From Phycicoccus sp. Soil748 (GTDB lineage: Bacteria > Actinomycetota > Actinomycetes > Actinomycetales > Dermatophilaceae), in NCBI RefSeq assembly GCF_001428025.1, contig NZ_LMSC01000001.1:204259-240767 (forward strand): a stretch of 36,509 bases of DNA. Direction: 5' to 3'. Below the pieces are notes generated by a model, which saw only the letters and a program-made list of their open reading frames with translations, made no database searches and was not told where the DNA came from. Position numbers and translations under genes: made by a program. This document shows, piece by piece, positions 9,701-17,441 of the stretch (the stretch's first letter is position 1; each line of letters begins with the position of its first letter).

Positions 9701-9794
9701 GGTCCACCGGTACGGGGTGGGACCAGACGGCGTCCTCGATCCGCTGGAGGGTGCGGCGCAGCCGGCCTTCGATGAGGCGGCGGTCGTCGTGCAT
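6777..9794 (-). CDS. Alpha-mannosidase, glycoside hydrolase family 38
   Basis: A 1005-residue GH38 enzyme that removes alpha-linked mannose from oligosaccharides or glycoconjugates. An N-terminal beta domain (about 1-240) precedes the catalytic domain. Its zinc-binding signature is AVGHAHIDSAWLWPVRET (His260, His262, Asp264). The nucleophile is Asp374 in VWLPDSFGYT. The 'GWGDGGGGPT' loop and C-terminal beta-sandwich domains follow. No signal peptide is seen, so it acts in the cytoplasm on imported sugar. GAAGGAG lies before the ATG. It is the last gene of a unit that starts with an ABC sugar importer, 59 bases after the PHP gene. A match to imported mannosides is inferred from context. Confidence 0.93.
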   Translation of the reverse strand: MHDDRRLIEGRLRRTLQRIEDAVWSHPVPVDLGRWDAPGEPVPVAEGLAAPYASARVGEPWGPPWGTTWWRVRGEVPVEHAGRPVDLRLDLGFDPLRTGFHVEGLVYRADGTPMKGLNPRNQWVRVSDAGAGEAVDLFVESASNPLLLGGGGFDFRPSPLGDPETAGREPMYRVVRAELAVFEQEVWELQQDLEVLGQLAFELDAHDPRQWQLLRAVDRALDRLDTADIAGTASAARGELEGVLSDPARASAHRISAVGHAHIDSAWLWPVRETVRKVARTCSNVLALMEDDPDLVYAMSSAQQFAWLRDHRPEVWTGVVERVREGRFVPVGGMWVESDTNMPGGEALARQLNHGKRFFLDELGIETREVWLPDSFGYTAALPQLIALSGSQWFLTQKISWNTTNRFPHHSFRWEGLDGTRVFTHFPPADTYGSEVSGAEVAHASRNFSDKGDATRSLLPFGWGDGGGGPTREMLARAKRLRDLDGSARIEVERPDAFFQKAEAEYPGAPVWVGELYLEMHRGTYTSQAKTKQGNRRSEHLLREAELWASTATVRTGAPYPVEELDRIWKVVLLQQFHDILPGSSIGWVHREAVAAYEAVAQELTAIIDAAQAALAGDGEAEVVFNASPDPRAGVPALGAGPRSSSGDATDPVTVEADGHGWVLSNGLVTARVDDHGLLTSVVDMASGREALAPGSAGNLLQLHPDTPVDFDAWDVDAYYRRTWTDLTDAESVEPVEDGVRVVRRFGDSTVTQLLTLTSGEARVDVGTEVDWREREKILKAGFDLDVTTERSTSEVQFGHVHRPTHTNTSWDAAKFEICAHRWVHVGEPGYGAAVVNDSTYGHDVSRRDREGGGTTTQVRLSLLRAPQSPDPVADLGVHRLRYAVVPGAGIADAIREGYRVNLPLRVVRGSGEVVEPLVSVDGGGVVVEAVKLADDGSGDVVVRLYESLGARSSAIVSAGFEFDGVEAVDLLERPLETAGVERVEGGVRLALRPFQVVTLRFARG

Positions 9795-9853
9795 GGGGGG
9801 CTCCTTCTCGTGGGGGCGAGTGGTTGCGGCAGGTATGGCGTGGGGCAGGTGGG

Positions 9854-11062
9854 TCAGGCCGCGATGGCCACGACGGTCCGGTCGGTGCGTTCGAGGAGGT
9901 GGGCCCCGTCGTGCCCCCCAAAGGTGGCACGGTCGCCGTGCACCGGCGACCGGCGTCCGCCGGGGCAGACGAGCATCGCGCCGTCGGCCTCGAGGGCGAC
10001 CAGCTCGTCGCCCACGCGCAGCAGCACCGGGGCGTCCGGGCCGGCGGAGACCGCAGTGCGCCCGGCGAGCATGCCGCCGAGCACGTCACCGTCGGCGCAG
10101 GCCACCCAGGTCGTCGGGCGGCCGAGCTCGACCCACGGCTCGGGTCGATGGAAGTCGCTGCCGCCCAATGGGATCGGACACCCGGCCGCAACCCACCACG
10201 CGAGCGGCCCACCGTCGGCGAGGTCGGTCCACGAGGAGTGCCAGACCTCTGACGCCGGGGTGGGCTGCGAGCCGGGAACGCTCGGGTGGCGCCAGGCGCA
10301 GTCGCCCGACACGGGGTGGTTCACCGAGAGCAGCCCACCCCGTGCCTGCACGTCGGCGGCCCAGGTCCCCCCTGGTTGGCGGAAGTCGACCCAGCCGATG
10401 TCGCCGAACGCGTTGGCGTGCCCGTCGGCCGTCGTCACCTCCTGACCGGGCAGCAGGTCGATGCCGTAGTGGGCGCCCGCCTCCGCGAGGCATGGGTGGT
10501 GGCTGGTGGTGTTGTGGTCGGTGACCCAGAGGAAGTCGAGCCCGCGTCCGGCGGCCAGGGCCGCCAGCTCGTCGATGCTGAGGAAGCCGTCGGAGTGGAC
10601 GGTGTGCGCGTGGCAGTCACCAGCAAGCCAGCGCAGCCCCTCCACAGCAGGCAGGTCGCGACGCGGCCGGCGCTCGGGCACCGGTGGCCGAGGCACGTCC
10701 AGGGCCTCTCGGGCGACCGTGGCGGTGGTGTCGACCGTGACCTCGTAGGCCAGCCCGCCCTCGGGTATGCGGTGCAGCCCCAGGACGACCTCCCACCGCC
10801 CCGGCGGGAGACCCCGGTCGAGGTAGCCAGGGGTCGCGCCCTCCCGTCCGAGGGCGATGACGCTGCGCGCCCCACCGGACCACCCGCGCCAGCCCAGCGG
10901 GTCGACGAGGCCGAGGTCGAGGACGCCGGCCGAGCCGTGCGACCGGTCGAAGTCGAGGGTCACGCGCAGCCCCGCGCACGACGAGGGCACGTCGAACGGC
11001 AGCTGGTGCCAGACGGACTCGGCCCGGTGGGCCGGCGTCCAGGTCCCGGCGAAGACCCTCAC
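9854..11062 (-). CDS. PHP-domain phosphoesterase (CehA/McbA family) in the mannoside operon
   Basis: 402 residues. The N-terminal 145 residues form a beta-rich domain of a kind often found before these PHP modules. The PHP metal site follows: GDCHAHTVHSDG, then FLWVTDHNT, a glutamate in LLPGQEVTT, VNHPVSGD and GGSDFHRP. PHP proteins of the CehA type hydrolyse phosphoesters or related bonds with two or three metals. No signal peptide is visible, so it is likely cytoplasmic. GTG 11062 overlaps the stop of the ATPase gene as GTGA, so translation is coupled. Its place between importer and mannosidase suggests it removes a phosphate or phosphodiester group from the imported glycan; the substrate is not known. 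Confidence 0.85.
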   Translation of the reverse strand: MRVFAGTWTPAHRAESVWHQLPFDVPSSCAGLRVTLDFDRSHGSAGVLDLGLVDPLGWRGWSGGARSVIALGREGATPGYLDRGLPPGRWEVVLGLHRIPEGGLAYEVTVDTTATVAREALDVPRPPVPERRPRRDLPAVEGLRWLAGDCHAHTVHSDGFLSIDELAALAAGRGLDFLWVTDHNTTSHHPCLAEAGAHYGIDLLPGQEVTTADGHANAFGDIGWVDFRQPGGTWAADVQARGGLLSVNHPVSGDCAWRHPSVPGSQPTPASEVWHSSWTDLADGGPLAWWVAAGCPIPLGGSDFHRPEPWVELGRPTTWVACADGDVLGGMLAGRTAVSAGPDAPVLLRVGDELVALEADGAMLVCPGGRRSPVHGDRATFGGHDGAHLLERTDRTVVAIAA

Positions 11063-12147
11063 GACCCGACCAGCTCGCCGTCCCCGTCTGCGCGGTAGAG
11101 CAGGGCCCGTCCGGGCGCCGGGGTGACCGTCAGGGCATCGCCGAGGTCGGGCTCGTCAGCCTCGGGGATGACCGCCCGCAGCGACTGCTCCCCGGCGTCG
11201 AGCGTCACGAGCACGTGCACGCCGAGGTTCTCGACGGCACTCACGGTGCCGACGACCGAGCCCTCGGGCACGCCGCCGTCCGCGGTCGCGCCCTCCGCCG
11301 TCACGTACTCGGGGCGCACGCCGTACACGACCTTGTCGCCCTCGGCGACGGCGAACCCGTCGGGGACGGGCAGCGTGAAGCCGCCGAGGTCGAGCCGCCC
11401 GTCGACGACCTGCGCGTCGAGCAGGTTCATGGGGGTCGCGCCGATGAAGTTGGCGACGAAGGTGTTGGCCGGCCGCTGGAAGACCTCCCGGGGTGTCCCC
11501 ACCTGGCGGATGCGACCGGACTCCATCACCGCCATCCGGTCGGCCATGGCGAGCGCCTCGGCCTGGTCGTGGGTGACGAACACCGTGGTGACGCCGAGCG
11601 ACTTCTGCAGCTGCTTGAGGAAGGTGCGGGCCTCCAGCCGCAGTCGCGCGTCGAGGTTGGACAGGGGCTCGTCGAAGAGGAAGACCTGGGGGTGGCAGGC
11701 GATCGCGCGGGCCAGGGCGACCCGCTGCTGCTGGCCACCGGAGAGCTGGGCCGGGCGCCGCTCCATCAGCGCGCCGAGGCTTAGACCTTGCGCGGTCTCG
11801 AGGGCCCGCGCGGCGCGCTCGTCCTTGCCGACCTTCTGGATGCGCAGCGGGTAGGCGACGTTGTCCGTCACCGTCATGTGCGGGAAGAGGGCGTAGTCCT
11901 GGAAGACCATCGCCACGTCCCGGTCACCGGGCTCGAGCCGGGTCACGTCGCGGTCGCCGATCGCCACCGTCCCCTCGGTCGCCGCCTCGAGCCCGGCGAG
12001 GGTGCGCAGCAGGGTGGTCTTGCCGCAGCCGGACGGGCCGAGCAGCGCGAAGAACTCGCCGTCGCCGATCTCGACGTCGACGCCGTCGACGCCACGCACG
12101 CCGCCGGGGTACTCCTTGACCAGCCCGGCCAGGGTCACAGATGCCAT
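11059..12147 (-). CDS. Sugar ABC transporter ATP-binding protein (UgpC/MsmK/MalK type)
   Basis: 362 residues. Walker A GPSGCGKTT is at about 37-45, with Q-loop VFQDYALFPHM, signature LSGGQQQR, Walker B VFLFDEPLSNLD and H-loop VFVTHDQ. A C-terminal OB/TOBE extension of about 120 residues (VYGVRPEYV...) is typical of the CUT1 family. It powers the two permeases downstream of the binding protein. The ATG at 12147 shares one base with the preceding permease stop (TGATG), with AAGGAGG upstream. MsmK/MalK-type subunits can serve several importers, but here the operon is complete. Confidence 0.93.
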   Translation of the reverse strand: MASVTLAGLVKEYPGGVRGVDGVDVEIGDGEFFALLGPSGCGKTTLLRTLAGLEAATEGTVAIGDRDVTRLEPGDRDVAMVFQDYALFPHMTVTDNVAYPLRIQKVGKDERAARALETAQGLSLGALMERRPAQLSGGQQQRVALARAIACHPQVFLFDEPLSNLDARLRLEARTFLKQLQKSLGVTTVFVTHDQAEALAMADRMAVMESGRIRQVGTPREVFQRPANTFVANFIGATPMNLLDAQVVDGRLDLGGFTLPVPDGFAVAEGDKVVYGVRPEYVTAEGATADGGVPEGSVVGTVSAVENLGVHVLVTLDAGEQSLRAVIPEADEPDLGDALTVTPAPGRALLYRADGDGELVGS

Positions 12148-13019
12148 CAGCCCTTGATTCCTCCTTGGAAGGCGAACCCGTAGCGGCGGTTCACGACGAG
12201 GTAGAGCACGACGACCGGCACGGAGTAGACGAGCGCGAACGTCGAGATGAGTGCGAAGTTCGGCTGGCCGCCGGCGTCGTAGAACGTGTACATCACTACT
12301 GCCGCAGGCTGTTTCGCCGGGTCGGACAGCAGGACGTAGGGGACGAGGAAGTTGCCCCAGACCTGCACCAGGGCCCAGACGCCGACCGTGGCCATGCCGG
12401 GCCGGATGACCGGGAGCACGATGTGGCGCAGGATCTGGCTCGGGCTCGCACCGAACACGCGGGCGGACTCCTCGTACGACCGCGGGATCGAGTCGACGAA
12501 GTCCTTGAGCATGAACACCGCTGCCGGCAGCAGACCGCCGGACAGGACCAGGACGACTCCCACCTGACGGTCGATGAGCCCGATCTGGAACAGCATCAGG
12601 AAGATCGGCACCATCGCCGCCGTCCCGGTGACGATGGAGCTGAGCAGCAGCAGCGCGTAGAGCAGCTGGTCGCGGCCGGGGATGCGGACCCGGCTCAGGG
12701 CGTAGGCCGCCAGCGCCGCCAACGCGATCACCAGGACCGACGAGCCGATCGCCAGCACGAGCGAGTTGCGGATCGAGGGCCAGGTCTGGGGGTTGTCGAA
12801 CAGCTTGGCCATGTTGTCGAGCGTGAAGCCTGACAGCGTGGCCCGGTACGACGGCGCCGGGGAGAAGGGCGTGAGCACGAGCCACAGCAGCGGCAGCGCG
12901 AAGAACACGACGAGGACGCACACCCCGGCATACACGAGCGAGCGCGTGGCGACCGTCCTGGCAGGGGCCAGCGTCCGCGCTGAGGACCGGACCGGCGCGG
13001 CGGAGGCGGCGGCGCTCAT
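12147..13019 (-). CDS. Carbohydrate ABC transporter permease, MalG/CUT1 type
   Basis: 290 residues with six predicted membrane segments; the first is at about 27-48 (VYAGVCVLVVFFALPLLWLVL). The large loop contains the EAA motif 'EESARVFGASPSQILRHIVLPVIRPG', which contacts the ATPase. The second-permease (MalG-like) form is recognised from its long loop after TM1 and its C-terminal 'NRRYGFAFQGGIKG'. Its ATG overlaps the stop of the partner permease as ATGA. It forms the membrane channel with that protein. Confidence 0.92.
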   Translation of the reverse strand: MSAAASAAPVRSSARTLAPARTVATRSLVYAGVCVLVVFFALPLLWLVLTPFSPAPSYRATLSGFTLDNMAKLFDNPQTWPSIRNSLVLAIGSSVLVIALAALAAYALSRVRIPGRDQLLYALLLLSSIVTGTAAMVPIFLMLFQIGLIDRQVGVVLVLSGGLLPAAVFMLKDFVDSIPRSYEESARVFGASPSQILRHIVLPVIRPGMATVGVWALVQVWGNFLVPYVLLSDPAKQPAAVVMYTFYDAGGQPNFALISTFALVYSVPVVVLYLVVNRRYGFAFQGGIKG

Positions 13020-13984
13020 GCCGTGGCCTCGTCGTGGCTGCGGGTGCGCAGCAGCCGGATGTAGGCCACCGCGATGACGAGGTTGGCCACGAGCAGCAGC
13101 AGCGAGATCGCCGACCCGTAGCCGAGGTGGCCGCCGATGATGGCCTCCTTGTAGATGTAGACGGGCAGGATCTCGGACTGGTTGTCCGGGCCGCCACCGG
13201 TCAGCAGGTAGGGCGAGAAGTCGTTGAACGTCCACAGCGTGATGAGCAGCGTGTTGGTCAGGACGTGGCGCTTCACCGTGGGCAGGACGACGTCGCGCAG
13301 CTGCTGCCACGGCCGCGCGCCCGCCATCCGCGCCACCTCGAGGTGGGAACGCGGAACGGTGTTGATGGCTGCGGCGTAGAGCAGCATCGAGAAGGCCGTG
13401 CCGCGCCAGATGTTGAACACGATGATGACGGCCATGGGGTGGTCGATGGCCCAGGCGTAGTCGGTCGTCCCGAGGATGGCGTTGAGCGTGCCGTCGCGGC
13501 GGTCGAGCAGCGCCTGCCACAGGAACGCCACGACCGATCCGGGAAGGATCCACGCGAGCAGCACCAGCACGTTGAGGACGTTGCGGACGACCGCGTGCGT
13601 GGTGCGGAAGAACCACGCCAGCAGGAAGCCCAGCACGTTCTGGCCGACCACCGCCGAGAACCCGACGTAGAGCAGCGTGAGGTAGAGCGAGCGGGTGAAG
13701 GCCGGGTCGCCGAGCGCCGTGACGTAGTTGCCGAGGCCGACGAAGGTGGGTGCCTTCGCCGCGGACCCGGTGAGGCTGTAGTCGAGCAGGCCGAGGTAGA
13801 TCGTCCACACCGCGGGGAAGACGAGGAACACCCCGACGAGGACGAGGGCGGGCGCGACGAACACCATCGCCCGACCGCGGCCGAGCCCGACGACGTCACC
13901 GTCGGGCGCCGCCGGTCCCGGCCGGGCCGGGACCGGCGCAGCCGCGACCGGCGCGACCTCAGCCTCCGGAGACGTGCTCGGCAC
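13016..13984 (-). CDS. Carbohydrate ABC transporter permease, MalF/CUT1 type
   Basis: 322 residues with a Pro/Ala-rich cytoplasmic N-terminus (about 1-37) and six membrane segments. The EAA loop is 'LEVARMAGARPWQQLRDVVLPTVK'. 'GGGPDNQSEILPVYIYKEA' is the typical MalF-side periplasmic turn. It starts with GTG 13984, 26 bases inside the end of the binding-protein gene. GGAGG lies inside this region but no better in-frame start follows it until Met39, which would cut close to TM1. Confidence 0.9.
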   Translation of the reverse strand: MPSTSPEAEVAPVAAAPVPARPGPAAPDGDVVGLGRGRAMVFVAPALVLVGVFLVFPAVWTIYLGLLDYSLTGSAAKAPTFVGLGNYVTALGDPAFTRSLYLTLLYVGFSAVVGQNVLGFLLAWFFRTTHAVVRNVLNVLVLLAWILPGSVVAFLWQALLDRRDGTLNAILGTTDYAWAIDHPMAVIIVFNIWRGTAFSMLLYAAAINTVPRSHLEVARMAGARPWQQLRDVVLPTVKRHVLTNTLLITLWTFNDFSPYLLTGGGPDNQSEILPVYIYKEAIIGGHLGYGSAISLLLLVANLVIAVAYIRLLRTRSHDEATA

Positions 13985-15386
13985 CGACGGCCTTCTGCAG
14001 GGATGCCTGGTACGCCTTGGCGGCCTCGTCCGGGCTGGTGCCGGTGACGACCTTGCCCGTCGCCTCCTGGATCGCCAGCGACACCTCGTTGTACTTCTCG
14101 TCCGAGGGCCGGTAGGTCGTGATCGGCAGCACCTCCTTGGAGATGAAGCTCAGCAGCGGGTCGTTCGTCAGGGTCGCGTCGTTGACGTCGGCACGGGCGG
14201 AGATGCGGATCTGCGCCTTCGACAGTGCGGTCTGCATGTCCTTGGAGGCCATGAACGCCATGAGCTCCCACGCCTGCTGCGGGTACTTCGTCTTCGGGCT
14301 GAGAAGCCAGCCCGAACCTCCGGAGACGCTGACGAAGTCCTGACCGTTGACGCCCTTGCCCGGGGTCATGGCCGGGATCTTGGCCCAGCCGACGACGTCG
14401 TTGCGGTTGGCCATCGAGGTCGTCCCGCAGTCCTTCTTGGACGGGCAGATCACCGAACGCCAGAAGTAGTCGCCCTCGGCGAGGATGCCGATCTTGCCCT
14501 TGCTGAAGTCGGCGAACGACTGGTCGCGCCCGGCCTTGTCCTGCTGGACGCGCTTGTCGCCGAGGCCGCTGCCGTAGACCTGCTGGTAGAACTTCAGCAC
14601 GTCCTTGACGCCCTCGGTCGCGCCCTGCCACTTGGCTTCGGAGTCGTTGTAGAGCGGCTGGCCGGTGCCGGCGAGCAGCGGCAGGAAGCCCTGCGCGCTG
14701 GTCGCCTCGCCCATGGGGACGCCCGCGTTGATCTGGATCGGGTTGACCCCGGGGAGCTTCTTGAGTGCCTGGCCCGCCGAGATGATGTCGGCCCACGACT
14801 TCGGCTGCCAGTCGGCCGGCAGCCCGGCCTTCGAGAACAGCGACTTGTTGAAGTACAGGACACGTCCGTCGGTGCCGTTGGGGATGCCGTACAGCTGGTC
14901 CTTGAAGGCGAGGTTCTGCTGCACCGCCTTGGAGATCTGCTGCCACCCGTCCCAGCTCTTCGCCGGGGCACCGACGACGTCGTCGAGCGGCTTGACGTAG
15001 CCGGCGCTGGCCAGCTCACCCAGCCAGATGCCGTCGGCGGCGAAGACGTCGGCGCCGCTGCCGGTCTTGAGGTTGAGCTCGAGCTTGGTCTTGTACTGCT
15101 CGTCCTCCACGCCGGACCCGTTGAAGGTGACCTTGGCGGTGACGCCCTTCGCCTTCTGGGCGGCGACGAAGCCGGGGATGACCGAGTCGGTGATCCAGGC
15201 TGCCTCGGCGGCGTTCTTGCCGCCCGCCACGTCGTTGGCGCTGATCACGAGGGTGACGTCCTTGGCACTCGCGTTGGCGCTCGGGTTGGCTTTGGCGCCC
15301 GAGTCCTTGGCACCGACGCAGCCGGTCAGGACGAGGGAGACGGCGGTGCCGCTGGTGAGCAGCACCGCCCGGCGGGAGAGACGCAT
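13959..15386 (-). CDS. Extracellular sugar-binding lipoprotein (family 1 solute-binding protein)
   Basis: 475 residues. A lipoprotein signal (MRLSRRAVLLTSGTAVSLVL) ends in the lipobox LTGC, so Cys22 is lipidated and the protein is anchored outside the membrane. The mature part has a two-lobe SBP1 layout: 'GSGADVFAADGIWLGELASAGYVKPLDD', 'YGIPNGTDGRVLYFNKSLF' and a 'GGSGWLLSPKT...AWELMAFMAS' hinge and C-lobe. It captures the oligosaccharide for the CUT1 importer. From the linked GH38 enzyme, mannosides are the likely ligand. The ATG has GGAGG 7 bases before it. It is the first gene of the operon. Confidence 0.92.
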   Translation of the reverse strand: MRLSRRAVLLTSGTAVSLVLTGCVGAKDSGAKANPSANASAKDVTLVISANDVAGGKNAAEAAWITDSVIPGFVAAQKAKGVTAKVTFNGSGVEDEQYKTKLELNLKTGSGADVFAADGIWLGELASAGYVKPLDDVVGAPAKSWDGWQQISKAVQQNLAFKDQLYGIPNGTDGRVLYFNKSLFSKAGLPADWQPKSWADIISAGQALKKLPGVNPIQINAGVPMGEATSAQGFLPLLAGTGQPLYNDSEAKWQGATEGVKDVLKFYQQVYGSGLGDKRVQQDKAGRDQSFADFSKGKIGILAEGDYFWRSVICPSKKDCGTTSMANRNDVVGWAKIPAMTPGKGVNGQDFVSVSGGSGWLLSPKTKYPQQAWELMAFMASKDMQTALSKAQIRISARADVNDATLTNDPLLSFISKEVLPITTYRPSDEKYNEVSLAIQEATGKVVTGTSPDEAAKAYQASLQKAVGAEHVSGG

Positions 15387-15455
15387 CGATGGACCTCCGG
15401 GGGGATGGTGCCGGTGTCGCCCACCCCATGGCCCTGGGGGTGACCTCCACCGACG

Positions 15456-15475
15456 GCAGGTCCGCGTTGACCTGC
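15456..15475. promoter_or_regulatory. Candidate operator (inverted repeat) upstream of the mannoside operon
   Basis: GCAGGTC, spacer CGCGTT, GACCTGC: perfect 7-base arms, 70 bases upstream of the binding-protein start. A sugar-responsive repressor (LacI- or ROK-type) is a reasonable ligand, but no regulator gene is in the window. Confidence 0.4.
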
Positions 15476-15513
15476 ACCAGCACCCTTCCACACCGGGGCA
15501 AAAGGGTCCACGG

Positions 15514-15534
15514 TGACAATCTCGCCCTTTGTCA
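15514..15534. promoter_or_regulatory. Second candidate operator or promoter element, mannoside operon
   Basis: TGACAA, 9 bases, TTGTCA: perfect 6-base arms. Either half can also act as a -35-like TTGTCA or TTGACA on the minus strand. It lies 128 bases upstream of the first operon gene. Confidence 0.35.
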
Positions 15535-15566
15535 GGGCAGCGCCCGCCGAACCCGGCAGCGGGCGG

Positions 15567-16019
15567 TCAGGACGACGGCTGCACCAGGGTGCGCAGGGTG
15601 GCGTCCGCCTCGGAGGTGACGGGGTCGTCGAGGTCGCCGACGAACACGGCGTACGCGGTGCGCGCGGGGTTGGACTCGAGCTCGGCGAGCACCTCGCGCC
15701 AGGCGTCGAGGTTGGGGTGGGACAGCGAGGTGCACGCCTCGGCGGGCTCCAGCGTGTGCACCGCTTGGGAGAGCTGCTGTGCCGACATCTGGTAGGTCTC
15801 GCTGCCGTGGGCATGTCCCACGACGGCGGCCAGGATGACGCACGGAAGTCCGTGCGTCCCGCCGGGCGGGTTCACGTGCGGGAACTCGAACTCCGGTGAG
15901 CTCGACGCAGGGCTGATGCCCACGGCGTACGCGACGGGGCTGCGCCAGCCGTCGATCGTCGCGGCGAGCGCGGCCTTGATCGCGGCGAGTCCCTCGGGGG
16001 TGCTCCAGTCAGCCGTCAT
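15567..16019 (-). CDS. Conserved-looking small protein of unknown function
   Basis: 150 residues, which I do not recognise. It is soluble, without signal or membrane segments. It begins MTADWSTPEGLAAIKAALAA, has a central 'FEFPHVNPPGGTHGLPCVILAAVVGH' stretch with His and Cys, and a C-terminal 'RTAYAVFVGDLDDPVTSEAD'. The ATG overlaps the stop of the P1 peptidase gene as ATGA, so it is translated with it as the last gene of a four-gene unit. The reading frame is uninterrupted and its codon use matches the neighbours. Confidence 0.72.
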   Translation of the reverse strand: MTADWSTPEGLAAIKAALAATIDGWRSPVAYAVGISPASSSPEFEFPHVNPPGGTHGLPCVILAAVVGHAHGSETYQMSAQQLSQAVHTLEPAEACTSLSHPNLDAWREVLAELESNPARTAYAVFVGDLDDPVTSEADATLRTLVQPSS

Positions 16020-17065
16020 CGCCCCATCCTGACAGCCGAGGGGAACGCGTCGCGGTACGAGCGCAGGTCCACCGCACCGTTGGACACCGACGTGGCCGCG
16101 AGCACGGCGTGCCCGACAGCCCGGGTGACGCAGTCACCGGCGGCCACCATCAGGGCGTGCAGCCCCGGCAGGTCGGGTGGGGGTCGCTCCCCGGTCGCGA
16201 GGGTGAAGAGGGTGTCGCCGTCGAGCAGCGTGTGGACCGGGTGCAGCGCCCGGGCGAGCCCGTCGTGGCCCAGCCCGGCCACCTTCTGGCACTGCGCCTT
16301 GGTCAGGGTGGCATCAGTGGCGACGACGCCGATGGTGGTGGCCGTCCCGGGCCGGATGGAGCGCTCCGCGTGCGCCGCCGCGGCCCGGTCCCGGGCGGCG
16401 TCCAGCTCGGCGCGGTCGGGCGCCCGGAGCCGGGCGAACTCGTCGCCCAGGCCGTGGCGGGCGGCGAGGAGCTCGCCCGACCGCGGGTCCACGGCGTCGC
16501 CGATCGCGTTGACCACGACGAGCGCCGCCACGGTCGTGCCGTCGTCGAGGACGGCGCTGGCCGACCCCACGCCGCCCTTGAGACCACCCGCCTCGGCGCC
16601 CGTCCCGGCACCGACACAGCCCTGCTCCACCGCCCCGGCGTGGGCGGCGTCGACGGCCGCGGCGCCGTCCTCGGCTGTGGGGGCGTGGTCGAACACCCCG
16701 CCGCGCCCGAGGTCGAACAGGACGGCGGCCGGGACGATCGGCACCACCTCACCCGGCTCGCCCATCGGCCAGCCACGTCCGGCGACAAACAGCCGCCGCA
16801 GGACGCCGTCGGCCGCCGCGAGGCCCAACGCGCTTCCGCCGGTCAGCACGACCGCGTCCACCCGGTCGACGAGGTTGCGGGGGTCGAGCAGGTCGGTCTC
16901 CCGGGTGCCGGGTGCGCCGCCCCGCACGTCCACACCGGCGACCGCGCCCCCGTCGGGTGCCAGGACGACGGTGGTCCCGGTGAGCCAGCCCGGCTCGGTA
17001 CGCGTCGCGTGCCCCACCCGCAGCCCGGGCACGTCGGTCAGGGTGTTGGTCGGGCCCGGGCGCAC
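16016..17065 (-). CDS. P1 family peptidase (DmpA/NylC-like N-terminal nucleophile hydrolase)
   Basis: 349 residues. Typical P1/S58 features run along its length: 'NTLTDVPGLRVGHATR' at the start, 'TTVVLAPDGGAVAGVDVRGGAPGTRETDLL', 'AVVLTGGSALGL', and the self-cleavage site GGLKGGVGSAS, where Ser168 would become the new N-terminus and nucleophile. Relatives are aminopeptidases, beta-peptidyl aminopeptidases or nylon-oligomer amidases, so it probably cleaves a small amide or peptide. GTG 17065 lies 4 bases after the VOC stop with AGGA upstream. No signal peptide is seen. The precise substrate is unknown. Confidence 0.9.
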   Translation of the reverse strand: MRPGPTNTLTDVPGLRVGHATRTEPGWLTGTTVVLAPDGGAVAGVDVRGGAPGTRETDLLDPRNLVDRVDAVVLTGGSALGLAAADGVLRRLFVAGRGWPMGEPGEVVPIVPAAVLFDLGRGGVFDHAPTAEDGAAAVDAAHAGAVEQGCVGAGTGAEAGGLKGGVGSASAVLDDGTTVAALVVVNAIGDAVDPRSGELLAARHGLGDEFARLRAPDRAELDAARDRAAAAHAERSIRPGTATTIGVVATDATLTKAQCQKVAGLGHDGLARALHPVHTLLDGDTLFTLATGERPPPDLPGLHALMVAAGDCVTRAVGHAVLAATSVSNGAVDLRSYRDAFPSAVRMGR

Positions 17066-17069
17066 GGAG

Positions 17070-17441
17070 TCAGTCCTGCGAGGCGTCGACGACGCAGAAC
17101 CGGTTGCCGTCGGGGTCCTGCAGGACGACGTAGTCGATCGGCTCGTCGGGGTAGGGCCAGTCCTCGACCCGGTCGGCGCCGAGCCCGGCCAGGCGCTCGA
17201 CCTCAGCCGCCTGGTCCGCGGCGTAGAGGTCGAGGTGGACGTGCGGGACCGGGTCGGGCCGGGTGTCACCGAGGTTGAGGGAGAGGTTGGGGCCACTGCC
17301 GTCGCGGGGCTGGAGGATGACCCAGTCGGGCTCGGGCTCGTAGCGGGGCTCGTAGCCGAGGGCCGCCGCCCAGAACGCCGTGGCCCGGGGCACGTCGGCA
17401 ACGTTGAGGACGATGGAGCCGATCCGCAGCCCGACGCTCAC
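17070..17441 (-). CDS. VOC-family (glyoxalase/bleomycin-resistance fold) protein
   Basis: 123 residues with the paired beta-alpha-beta-beta-beta units of the VOC fold. 'IGSIVLNVADVPRATAFWAAALGY' opens it, 'PHVHLDLYAADQAAEVERLAGLGA' starts the second half, and 'YVVLQDPDGNRFCVVDA' is the usual last strand, whose D-P-D/E-G-N is diagnostic. Candidate metal or ligand residues are His in 'PHVHLDL' and the acidic residue in the last strand. It may be a metal-dependent isomerase or dioxygenase, or a binding protein. GTG 17441 overlaps the GNAT stop (GTGA). Confidence 0.85.
   Translation of the reverse strand: MSVGLRIGSIVLNVADVPRATAFWAAALGYEPRYEPEPDWVILQPRDGSGPNLSLNLGDTRPDPVPHVHLDLYAADQAAEVERLAGLGADRVEDWPYPDEPIDYVVLQDPDGNRFCVVDASQD

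Noticed and set aside
7683..10445. 920-codon open frame on the plus strand opposite the mannosidase and PHP genes
   Set aside because: Arg/Gly/Val-biased shadow with no domain pattern; both minus-strand genes have full catalytic motifs.
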